Assembly: GCA_023150195.1 (NCBI GenBank)
Contig: JAKLLI010000110.1
Coordinates: 1-6,582, forward strand
Direction of reading: 5' to 3'
DNA: 6,582 nt
Source: Azonexus sp.
Lineage (GTDB): Bacteria; Pseudomonadota; Gammaproteobacteria; Burkholderiales; Rhodocyclaceae
Shown here: positions 1 through 5,251 of the stretch, piece by piece
Position numbering within the stretch: position 1 is the stretch's first letter
How the letters are laid out: the number at the start of each line of letters is the position of its first letter
Program-made: the position numbers and the translations under genes
The notes under the pieces: model-generated
The model's input: only the letters and a program-made list of their open reading frames with translations
What the model was told of the DNA's origin: nothing
Database searches by the model: none

Positions 1-57
1 CTCCTCCAAACTCCGATAGCTGAACATCGCGTGCTGTGTGGTATCCGCCGTTCTCAT
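1..57 (-). CDS. Transposase, N-terminal fragment (DUF772/IS5-type), cut by window edge
   Basis: A minus-strand reading frame starts with ATG at 57 and stays open to the window edge, giving MRTADTTQHAMFSYRSLEE. The segment MFSYRSLEE matches the typical start of IS5/IS1182-like transposases, in which an F-S-Y-x-x-L-E-E/A stretch is followed by a conserved HPLR motif; that motif would lie just outside the window. The frame is also open upstream of the ATG as far as a TGA near 99, so a start a few codons earlier is possible. A purine-rich GAAGAAG lies just before the ATG as a modest ribosome binding site. The catalytic DDE domain is not visible, so activity cannot be judged. Confidence 0.6.
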   Translation of the reverse strand, partial: MRTADTTQHAMFSYRSLEE

Positions 58-87
58 CTTCTTCAATCTCGTCCTGACCAGGTCGCC

Positions 88-96
88 ATTATCTCA
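88..96 (-). promoter_or_regulatory. Possible extended -10 promoter of the transposase gene
   Basis: On the minus strand TGAGATAAT gives a TGn extended -10 element with GATAAT (five of six matches to TATAAT). It lies ~31 bases before the transposase ATG. No good -35 box is present 16-18 bases upstream, which is tolerable for an extended -10 promoter. This is a motif match only. Confidence 0.3.
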
Positions 97-111
97 TTGG
101 CATCGGCTGGC

Positions 112-133
112 TGGGGTTTTTGAGCAGCCTGTT
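112..133. repeat. Probable terminal inverted repeat of the insertion sequence
   Basis: Read toward the transposase, this end carries CAGGCTGCTCAAAAACCC, resembling IS termini of the CAGGCTGnTGAAAAAC type. The mate repeat lies outside the window, so repeat identity and exact length cannot be checked here. The following bases include TTAA (132-135), which could be part of the target site. Confidence 0.4.
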
Positions 134-174
134 AAAGGGGGCGAACGCGCACGTCGCGCCGCCAGCCGAGCATC

Positions 175-1995
175 ATGGCCTTGTTCTTTCCGGACATTCA
201 TTCCAAAAATCTGAAGTTGACCGCAGGCGAGCGGCGTTTCGCCACCTGTCTGCTGCGCAATCTGGAAGATGATTACTGCTGCTGGATCAATGTGCCGGTG
301 GGCGGCAGGCAACTGCGTCCGGATTTCATCGTGCTGCATCCGGGGCGCGGCATTCTGACGCTGGAGGTCAAGGACTGGAAGTTGCCCACGATACGCAGCA
401 TGGATCGCTTCAGCGCCGAGCTGATCACGGATCGCGGCCCGACGACCGTCGTGAATCCGCTGGAGCAAGCGCGGGGTTATGCGATGGCAATCACGGACCT
501 GCTGGAGCGCGACCCGCTGCTGGTCCAGCAGGCACCCGGCCGCTATCACGGTCACCTGTTGCTGCCCTGGGGATTTGGCGTTGTTCTGACCAACATCACC
601 CGCCGCCAGTTTGAGGAAAGCGGCTTGGATCAGGCCATGCCCGGGGATCGGGTCATTTGCCAGGATGAAATGACCGAGTCGGTGGCGGCAGAAGCCCTGC
701 AGCAGCGGCTCTGGGACATGTTCCAGTACAGTTTTGGCGGCCTGCTCTCGCTGGCGCGTATCGACCGCGTGCGCTGGCATCTTTTTCCGGAAATCCGGAT
801 CAACCAAATGGGGCTATTTCACCCCGAAGGCGAGGCAGCGGACTCACAGGGGCAGATCAGCCAATTCCTGCCGGAGTTGATCAAGGTAATGGACACCCAT
901 CAGGAAAAAATTGCCCGCAATCTTGGCGAAGGCCATCGCATCGTGCATGGCGTCGCCGGTTCGGGCAAAACCCTGCTGCTGGCCTTTCGCTGCCTTCACC
1001 TCGACCGGCTCAACATGGCCAAGCCGATTCTTGTGCTGTGCTACAACAAGACGCTGGCCGCCCGACTCACGGACCTGCTCAAGGCAAAAGGCGTTGGCGA
1101 TAACGTCCAGGTGCGGCATTTTCATGGCTGGTGCAAGGCCATGTGCGACCTGTATCAACTGGCGCTGGAAAAATCGGAACGGCCGATTTGGGAGCGCCAG
1201 GTCGAGGCCGTCATTGCCGGGGCGGAGTCTGGCCGCGTGCCCCGTGCACAATACTCGGCCATCCTGATCGACGAGGGGCATGATTTCGAGCCCGAGTGGT
1301 TCAAGTTGCTGGTGCAGATGATCGACCCCGAAACCAACTCGCTGTTGCTGCTCTACGACGATGCGCAAAGCATCTACGGCGAAAAAAAGAAGCGTTCGGT
1401 GTCCTGGGCCAGCCTCGGCATCAAGGCCGCCGGGCGCAGCACCATTCTCAAGGTGAATTACCGGAATACCGTCGAGGCGCTGGATTTCTCGTATCAATTT
1501 CTGTCCGCCTATATCGACGAGGCGGCTGGCACCGAGGAGGCGCCCTGGATTCATCCGGATGCCGGTGGCAGGAACGGGCACACGCCGCAGGTCCGTCGCT
1601 TCCCGGGTAAAGCAGCCGAGGCCGAAGGTGTCGTCGAATGGCTGAAACGCCGTGCACTCGCGGGCGTTGCGCATGAGGAGATGGCGGTACTCTGTCGCTT
1701 CAACCGGCAGCTTGAGCAACTGGCTGAGGCGCTGAGCGCCCACGGTTTGCCGGCGACTCGTGAGATCAAGGGCAAAGCGGGCGTGCGTTTGCTCAGCATC
1801 CATGCCAGCAAGGGCCTGGAGTTCAACAGTGTGGTGATACCCGACTTGGGGTGCATGCCGTATGCCAAGGCCAGTGCAGCGGATGAAGCCAAGTTGCTCT
1901 ACGTGGCGCTCACCCGCGCGACGGATTCGCTGCTGGTGACTTACCACCGGGAAAGCGATTTCACGCGCCAGTGCGAGCGCCTGCGGTCGACCTGA
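175..1995 (+). CDS. NERD nuclease-domain / UvrD-like SF1 helicase fusion (606 aa)
   Basis: This is a predicted cytoplasmic DNA nuclease-helicase. The N-terminus is a NERD domain, a PD-(D/E)xK-like fold: GER at 18-20, D50 in RPDF, then LEVKDWK with E64 and K66 as candidate catalytic residues. The helicase part has every SF1A motif: Walker A GVAGSGKT (259-266), motif Ia CYNKTLAARL (289-298), HFHGW (315-319), Walker B LIDEGHDF (364-371), YDDAQSIY (394-401), NYRNT (428-432), motif V SIHASKGLEF (541-550) and motif VI LYVALTRATDSLLVT (575-589). The ATG at 175 is the only ATG/GTG/TTG start between it and the in-frame TAA at 133, but it has no clear Shine-Dalgarno. Stop TGA 1993-1995 overlaps the ribosome binding site of the next gene. 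Related NERD-UvrD proteins are widespread and often found in accessory or defence loci. The substrate and biological role are not known from sequence. Confidence 0.93.
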   Translation: MALFFPDIHSKNLKLTAGERRFATCLLRNLEDDYCCWINVPVGGRQLRPDFIVLHPGRGILTLEVKDWKLPTIRSMDRFSAELITDRGPTTVVNPLEQARGYAMAITDLLERDPLLVQQAPGRYHGHLLLPWGFGVVLTNITRRQFEESGLDQAMPGDRVICQDEMTESVAAEALQQRLWDMFQYSFGGLLSLARIDRVRWHLFPEIRINQMGLFHPEGEAADSQGQISQFLPELIKVMDTHQEKIARNLGEGHRIVHGVAGSGKTLLLAFRCLHLDRLNMAKPILVLCYNKTLAARLTDLLKAKGVGDNVQVRHFHGWCKAMCDLYQLALEKSERPIWERQVEAVIAGAESGRVPRAQYSAILIDEGHDFEPEWFKLLVQMIDPETNSLLLLYDDAQSIYGEKKKRSVSWASLGIKAAGRSTILKVNYRNTVEALDFSYQFLSAYIDEAAGTEEAPWIHPDAGGRNGHTPQVRRFPGKAAEAEGVVEWLKRRALAGVAHEEMAVLCRFNRQLEQLAEALSAHGLPATREIKGKAGVRLLSIHASKGLEFNSVVIPDLGCMPYAKASAADEAKLLYVALTRATDSLLVTYHRESDFTRQCERLRST

Positions 1996-2008
1996 GGAGA
2001 GGGCTGAC

Positions 2009-2536
2009 ATGTTCAATTTACGCCGCTGGTTTGCGACCTTGAGCCTGTTGATGCTCAGCGCCTGTGCCGGCTTTGGTGGGGATGTGCCGGCGGGACCGCA
2101 GCGGCTCGTTGATGTCGAGCGACAGATGGGCGTACCGGCCATGCGCTGGCGAGCGGCGGATGGATCAGAAACGCTGGTTTATCCGCGTGGACCGATGGGC
2201 TTTCAGACCTATTTTGTGCGTGGCAATGCCGCGGGACAGTACGTGCAGCGGGAAGGGGTGCTCGATACCGCCCATTTCGCCCGCATCCAGGCAGGCATGA
2301 CCCCGGAGGAGGTCATGCGGGTACTGGGGCCGCCGGTGGTCGAGTGGACCGTGTACTTCAAGGCGCGGGATGAACTGGTGTGGGAATGGCGTTATTGCGA
2401 CGACTGGAGCGAACCGGCGCGCTTCAACGTGCTGTTCGATGGCAGCACGCAACGCGTGCGCTCGACACAGACTGCGACCGAACAATTGCGCGGCATCCTT
2501 GGCATCGGCAATCACCGTGTCTGGTGCAGCCGCTGA
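2009..2536 (+). CDS. BamE/SmpA-like outer-membrane lipoprotein (175 aa)
   Basis: This is a predicted lipoprotein of the BamE (SmpA/OmlA) superfamily. The signal peptide has RR at 5-6, a hydrophobic stretch 8-18 and the lipobox LSAC, with Cys19 as the lipidation site. Residue +2 is Ala rather than Asp, so outer-membrane sorting is expected. The C-terminal half carries the BamE-like signature IQAGMTPEEVMRVLGPP (93-109), then a WEWRY strand (125-129). At 175 residues it is longer than a classical BamE (~110 aa) because a weaker copy of the same module precedes it (about 35-62: VERQMGVP then LVYPRGP). C130 and C173 could form a disulfide. The ATG has a strong GAGGAGAGGG site (1994-2003) overlapping the upstream stop codon, so translation is probably coupled to the NERD helicase. 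The shared transcript does not prove a shared function. True BamE is unlikely; an envelope lipoprotein of unknown task is the safest call. Confidence 0.85.
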   Translation: MFNLRRWFATLSLLMLSACAGFGGDVPAGPQRLVDVERQMGVPAMRWRAADGSETLVYPRGPMGFQTYFVRGNAAGQYVQREGVLDTAHFARIQAGMTPEEVMRVLGPPVVEWTVYFKARDELVWEWRYCDDWSEPARFNVLFDGSTQRVRSTQTATEQLRGILGIGNHRVWCSR

Positions 2537-2542
2537 GCGCCC

Positions 2543-2567
2543 GTTTATCCGCCAAACCTTGATAAAC
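2543..2567. repeat. Inverted repeat overlapping the ssrA -35 box
   Basis: A perfect 7-bp inverted repeat, GTTTATC (2543-2549) and GATAAAC (2561-2567), is separated by 11 bases. The right arm overlaps the predicted -35 hexamer TTGATA (2559-2564). It lies directly after the lipoprotein stop codon. It could be a regulatory site or a weak hairpin at the end of the upstream transcript; no T-run follows, so a classic intrinsic terminator is unlikely. Confidence 0.4.
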
Positions 2568-2587
2568 CCCGGGGGCGCCCCCATAAT
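2559..2587 (+). promoter_or_regulatory. Sigma70-type promoter of ssrA
   Basis: TTGATA (2559-2564) and CATAAT (2582-2587) are separated by exactly 17 bases; each hexamer matches consensus at five of six positions. Transcription would start near 2594-2595, just ahead of the tmRNA acceptor piece. The segment after the -10 (TCGCGCC) is GC-rich, as in growth-rate-controlled stable-RNA promoters. The spacer contains the perfect palindrome GGGGGCGCCCCC (2571-2582). Position, spacing and downstream RNA make this the best-supported promoter in the window. Confidence 0.75.
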
Positions 2588-2656
2588 TCGCGCCATGGTT
2601 GTAATTCCGGCAATCTGGAGGCGTTCTGGACAGGGGTTCGATTCCCCTCACCTCCA

Positions 2657-2688
2657 CCCAAGGGCATTGGCTGACAGTGCGTTTGGCT
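2657..2688 (+). other. Intervening segment of permuted pre-tmRNA (removed on maturation)
   Basis: About 32 bases join the 3' end of the acceptor piece to the 5' end of the coding piece. They can extend the acceptor stem in the precursor: A2656 with T2688, then CCAA (2658-2661) with TTGG (2683-2686), after one C/C mismatch. In known permuted tmRNAs such a segment is cut out to give two RNAs held together by base pairing. The bases after the discriminator are CCC and not CCA, so the CCA tail is probably added or repaired after trimming. The exact cleavage points are inferred. Confidence 0.75.
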
Positions 2689-2773
2689 GGGGGTGTACTG
2701 GTTTCGACAGGGCGGACAAAGGTGCGCAGGCAACTCGTCAGGCGATCGACGTTAATGAAGCAAATCCATAATT

Positions 2774-2806
2774 GCCAATGATGAGCAATTCGCTATCGCC
2801 GCCTAA
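2774..2806 (+). other. tmRNA tag reading frame, peptide ANDEQFAIAA
   Basis: Resume codon GCC (2774-2776) is followed by nine more codons and TAA (2804-2806), encoding ANDEQFAIAA. The AND-E start and hydrophobic-AA end are typical of proteobacterial tags recognised by ClpXP and related proteases. The third-last residue is Ile where most tags have Leu (ALAA). Whether a charged Ala precedes this as the first tag residue follows from the known mechanism and is not visible in the DNA. Confidence 0.9.
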
Positions 2807-2939
2807 AAACGGCTAGCCGGGGCCGCTGAAGCCTTGTTACCCAAGAAAGCCGGCGGGGACTTCGGTCCCCGTCGTCACGTCTGGTGCGGGTGTGCTGAAT
2901 GCATTAAGCTCGATGCTTTCTTCATACTCAGGAAGGCTT

Positions 2940-4574
2940 ATGGCCCGCATCATTCCCGATGGTTGGCGTGAACTTGCCGTGACGGGTGCCGCCAGGCGCG
3001 AAATCGAGACACTGGAAATTTTGGCGGCAGGCCTGCCTGAAGACTACACGGTGTATCACGGCGTGCATTGGACGGGAATGGATGGGCAGCATGCGATTTA
3101 CGGGGAAATCGATTTTGCTGTCGTGAATTGCGCGGGGGACTTGCTGCTGATCGAGCAGAAATGTGGATTTCTGGAGGAATCGCCAGAGGGTCTGGTAAAG
3201 CAATATCCTCGCAAATCAAAAAATGTCGCGGTGCAGATTTCCCGCATGGTCAGCAATCTGCGAGGCAAGCTCGCCACGCGGGGTGACATTCCCCTGATTC
3301 ACACGGATGCCCTGCTCTATTGCCCGGATTACGCCGTCAAGCAACCGGAAACGGCTGGGCTGGTGCCTGAACGGATTGTTGACGCCGGTCGACGTGGGCA
3401 ATTGTGCAAAATTGTCGAGAAACTGCTTCCGCTGCGCGAGGAAACCCCGGCAACGGCAAAGGTGCACGCATTCTTGCGCGACCTGATCCAGCTTGAGCCG
3501 GATGTCAGCGCGCTGATGGGGCAGGCCAAGGCCTTGGTGACCCGAATTTCCGGTGGCTTGGCACATTGGGCAAGACGCTTGGAGTTCGAGCCATTTCGCT
3601 TGCGGGTCACTGGCACTGCCGGGTCGGGGAAAACGCAACTGGCCCTGGCTGAATTTCGGGCCAGCTTGGCGGCTGGCAAGCGCCCGCTCTATGTTTGTTA
3701 CAACCGGCCACTGGCCGACCATTTCAGCCGGATCGCGCCTCGTGGCGGTTTGGCAGTGACCTTCCATCAGCTTTGCGAGCAGCGTATCCGCCATGCCGGA
3801 GAAGTGCCTGACTACGGTCAACCCGATGCGTTCGATAAAATTCAGAAACGGGCGGCTGAGTTACCAATCGGTGCCAGCTTCCTGTTCGATACCCTGATCG
3901 TGGATGAGGGGCAGGATATTTCCGAAAAATGGCGTGACTTCATTTTCCGTCATGCGCGAACGGAGGCTCGCATTGTCTGGCTGGAGGATCCGATGCAGAA
4001 CCTCTATGGCCGCACGCCCATTGCCTTGCCGGCTTTTATCACCATGCGGGCCAGCACCAATTATCGCAGTCCTCGGCGCGTTGTCGATTTGCTCAAGCGC
4101 TTGATGCCGGGCCATGTGGACATCGAAGCGGCCTCACCTTTTATTGGCGAAGACATCGAGATTCTGGATTACGAGGATACCGCGGGCATGTTTGCCCAGG
4201 TCAAGGAAGGCATCCGGCTATGCTATGCCGCCGGTTTCAAGAAACAGGATTTGGCCATCATCAGTTATCACGGTCGGGAGCAGTCGCATCTGACCACCCT
4301 CGACAAGCTCGGAACAACCTCATTGCGCCATTTCACCGGCGAATACGACTTACTGGGCCAGCCGGTGTACACCGATGGCGATGTCCTGGTGGACTCGGTC
4401 TATCGCTTCAAGGGTCAGGCGGCACCGGCGATCATCCTGACCGAAATAGATTTTGACGTGCTGGACGACAAGGCTTTGCGCAAACTGTTTGTCGGGGCAA
4501 CACGTAGTTCGATGAAGCTGGTGTTGGTCATGCATCAAACGGCTGCCGCGTGTTTGTTGGCGCGCCTGGGATAG
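2940..4574 (+). CDS. NERD nuclease-domain / SF1 helicase fusion, second type (544 aa)
   Basis: This is a second nuclease-helicase, clearly different from the one at 175. The NERD domain has YGEIDFAVV (54-62; E56, D58) and LIEQKCG (70-76; E72, K74) in place of LEVKDWK. The helicase motifs are Walker A GTAGSGKT (225-232), CYNRPLADHF (253-262), FHQLCE (275-280), Walker B VDEGQD (321-326), WLEDPMQNLYG (347-357), NYRSPRRVV (374-382), motif V VYRFKGQ (487-493) and motif VI LFVGATRSSMKLVLV (516-530). Motif VI departs from the usual YVALTRA, and motif V lacks the usual acidic residue after KG. ATG 2940 is chosen because AGGAAGG (2930-2936) lies just before it and MARIIPDGW is a typical beginning; a GTG at 2892 would add 16 unlikely residues overlapping the tmRNA. 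It follows ssrA directly, so transcription may read through from there. It is probably an accessory DNA-processing or defence enzyme; the role is inferred. Confidence 0.9.
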   Translation: MARIIPDGWRELAVTGAARREIETLEILAAGLPEDYTVYHGVHWTGMDGQHAIYGEIDFAVVNCAGDLLLIEQKCGFLEESPEGLVKQYPRKSKNVAVQISRMVSNLRGKLATRGDIPLIHTDALLYCPDYAVKQPETAGLVPERIVDAGRRGQLCKIVEKLLPLREETPATAKVHAFLRDLIQLEPDVSALMGQAKALVTRISGGLAHWARRLEFEPFRLRVTGTAGSGKTQLALAEFRASLAAGKRPLYVCYNRPLADHFSRIAPRGGLAVTFHQLCEQRIRHAGEVPDYGQPDAFDKIQKRAAELPIGASFLFDTLIVDEGQDISEKWRDFIFRHARTEARIVWLEDPMQNLYGRTPIALPAFITMRASTNYRSPRRVVDLLKRLMPGHVDIEAASPFIGEDIEILDYEDTAGMFAQVKEGIRLCYAAGFKKQDLAIISYHGREQSHLTTLDKLGTTSLRHFTGEYDLLGQPVYTDGDVLVDSVYRFKGQAAPAIILTEIDFDVLDDKALRKLFVGATRSSMKLVLVMHQTAAACLLARLG

Positions 4575-4578
4575 ACCG

Positions 4579-4866
4579 CTAGGTTTTCTTGGGTTTGCGT
4601 GCTTTGTCTTGCCAGAAACCGGTTTCGAAGCGTCCCTCCTGCTTCAGTTTTTCCAGACGCGCCAGAATGGCCTGATGATGCTTTTCCCAGTCGGGCTGGC
4701 GCCGGAGTACTTCAAGAAAGCGTTCGGTCTGCCGTTCGCTGAAATTCCCATAGAGGCGAGCCTGACAATCGAGCTTGAATTCCTCCGTGTAAGTCGCACG
4801 GGGTGACGGGGTGCATGCGGGACAGTGGCAGCGAGTGTCATCGGCGGAGGTGGGCATCACGGACAT
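4579..4866 (-). CDS. Small protein of unknown function with a CxCxxC cluster (95 aa)
   Basis: I do not recognise the family. From ATG 4866 the protein begins MSVMPTSADD and then has CHCPAC, a CxCxxC cluster that could bind metal. The rest is charged and predicted mostly helical (EEFKLDCQARLYGNFSERQ, then RFLEVLRR and HHQAILARLEKLKQ), ending in a lysine-rich tail. No signal peptide or membrane segment is seen, so it is probably cytoplasmic. A TTG at 4878 in frame would add four residues; ATG 4866 is preferred, though its ribosome binding site is weak. It converges on the NERD helicase with a 4-bp gap between stop codons, and no terminator is apparent between them. The regular charge pattern and third-position GC content support coding. 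The gene could be host core or cargo. Confidence 0.65.
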   Translation of the reverse strand: MSVMPTSADDTRCHCPACTPSPRATYTEEFKLDCQARLYGNFSERQTERFLEVLRRQPDWEKHHQAILARLEKLKQEGRFETGFWQDKARKPKKT

Positions 4867-4870
4867 GGCG

Positions 4871-4890
4871 GCTTTCAATAATTTGAAAGC
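4871..4890. repeat. Perfect 8-bp inverted repeat upstream of the small minus-strand gene
   Basis: GCTTTCAA (4871-4878) and TTGAAAGC (4883-4890) flank TAAT. The repeat sits 4 bp upstream of ATG 4866 on the minus strand. It could be a regulator-binding site or a leader hairpin that would affect initiation. It is visible directly; the function is unknown. Confidence 0.5.
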
Positions 4891-5000
4891 GCACAGTGTT
4901 CCTTGATGAAGCGACAGAGGGTGTCGGATCGAATGCGACGCATTTTGTCGCTACCGGCTGCCAGACTGCCTCACATCGCAACGTGATTCCAGGAACCAGC

Positions 5001-5126
5001 ATGTATCCAACGAATTCCCCGCTTGAACATTTGACTGCCTTTGCCATCGTCTTTGTGGCGGGTGTTGTGTCGACGATCTCGCTGGCCAAGTACCTCGAGA
5101 AAGTCCGCAAGGCATCTGCTGAATAA
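5001..5126 (+). CDS. Small single-pass membrane protein (41 aa)
   Basis: An ATG at 5001 has AGGA (4991-4994) six bases upstream and starts MYPTNSPLEHLT. Residues about 11-28 (LTAFAIVFVAGVVSTISL) form one hydrophobic segment long enough to span the membrane. It is followed by a basic tail (KYLEKVRK), which suggests the C-terminus faces the cytoplasm. The frame is open upstream to 4896, but those residues show no protein-like pattern and there is no better ribosome binding site. I do not recognise a family. Very short ORFs can be chance, but start site, helix and positive tail together favour a real gene. It lies ~125 bp upstream of the WYL regulator promoter region on the same strand. Confidence 0.5.
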   Translation: MYPTNSPLEHLTAFAIVFVAGVVSTISLAKYLEKVRKASAE

Positions 5127-5173
5127 ATCCATGGCATTGCGAATGAAATTCCATTTTCCTACGCTGAAGGCAT

Positions 5174-5202
5174 TTCATAAACCGAAAGGCATGCGCTATA
5201 GT
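5174..5202 (+). promoter_or_regulatory. Probable promoter of the WYL regulator gene
   Basis: TTCATA (5174-5179) and TATAGT (5197-5202) are separated by 17 bases, matching consensus at four and five of six positions. The predicted start near 5209 leaves a ~43-base leader before ATG 5252. A perfect inverted repeat brackets the -10 box, which fits autoregulation. Confidence 0.5.
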
Positions 5203-5220
5203 CATACGGCCATGCCTTTC
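5184..5220. promoter_or_regulatory. Inverted-repeat operator candidate for the WYL regulator
   Basis: GAAAGGCATG (5184-5193) and CATGCCTTTC (5211-5220) are perfect 10-bp inverted arms separated by 17 bases. The arms flank the -10 box: the left lies in the promoter spacer and the right just after the predicted start. A related GAAGGCATTTC lies upstream (5165-5175) as a possible extra half-site. Dimeric wHTH-WYL repressors such as BrxR and CapW bind inverted repeats in their own promoters, so autorepression is a reasonable inference. Confidence 0.55.
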
Positions 5221-5251
5221 ACATTCCTCCTGAACTGCACCCCGATTCGCC

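Larger units (their letters stand above)
1..132 (-). mobile_element. Left-truncated end of an IS5-like insertion sequence
   Basis: The first ~132 bases look like the 5' end of an insertion sequence that continues past the window edge. Reading on the minus strand, an outer end beginning CAGGCTGCTCAAAAACCC (positions 131-114) resembles the terminal repeats of several IS families. It is followed by a short leader and the start of a transposase gene at 57. The other end, the second inverted repeat and the target duplication are outside the window, so the boundary near 132 is an estimate. The element ends only ~42 bp before the start codon of the next gene, a NERD helicase, so it may have separated that gene from its original promoter. 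The family assignment rests on 19 transposase residues and the terminal sequence. Confidence 0.6.
2595..2890 (+). ncRNA. ssrA: Permuted two-piece tmRNA (betaproteobacterial type)
   Basis: tmRNA rescues stalled ribosomes by acting first as tRNA-Ala and then as a short mRNA whose tag directs the product to proteolysis. Here the order is permuted. The acceptor piece (about 2595-2656) has a T arm with AGGGG/CCCCT around TTCGATT (2632-2648), then CACCTCC and discriminator A2656. The coding piece begins at 2689 with GGGGGTG, the D-arm analogue GGTTTCGAC and then the tag frame. GGGGGTG (2689-2695) pairs with CACCTCC (2649-2655) over 7 bp, with the third pair G-U, the alanine identity pair of all tmRNAs. 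CAGGGCG (~2709-2715) pairs with CGTTCTG (~2623-2629) as helix P2. A 9-bp hairpin with a TTCG loop (2852-2873) follows the tag and probably belongs to the pseudoknot region. The 5' end is inferred from the promoter. The 3' end is uncertain, somewhere between ~2873 and ~2900. Confidence 0.92.

Noticed and set aside
94..807. 237-codon open frame on the minus strand
   Set aside because: It lies opposite the NERD domain and crosses the IS boundary; no domain pattern was seen.
844..2142. 432-codon open frame on the minus strand opposite the first NERD helicase
   Set aside because: The plus strand has a full set of helicase motifs across this stretch; the minus frame shows no recognisable domain and is a by-product of high GC content at third codon positions.
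2632..2656. A tRNA gene or an island attachment-site duplication
   Set aside because: No anticodon arm is present, and the T-arm/acceptor sequence occurs only once in the window, so there is no direct repeat marking an integrated island.
2545..2733. Minus-strand ORF containing GGGEGNRTPV
   Set aside because: This peptide is a common false protein read from the reverse of tRNA and tmRNA T-arm/acceptor sequence; here it is antisense to the ssrA acceptor piece.
2370..2771. Plus-strand 133-codon ORF across the lipoprotein end and ssrA
   Set aside because: It overlaps the lipoprotein gene out of frame and runs through the tmRNA; not a real gene.
2852..2873. Hairpin with TTCG loop as an intrinsic terminator
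   Set aside because: No T-run follows it; its place after the tag stop codon fits a structural helix of the tmRNA.
2892..2939. GTG start for the second NERD helicase
   Set aside because: It would add 16 residues without a ribosome binding site and overlap the tmRNA 3' region; ATG 2940 has AGGAAGG just upstream.
3216..3821. 201-codon minus-strand frame opposite the second NERD helicase
   Set aside because: It is antisense to clear NERD and Walker A coding sequence and has no protein-like motif.
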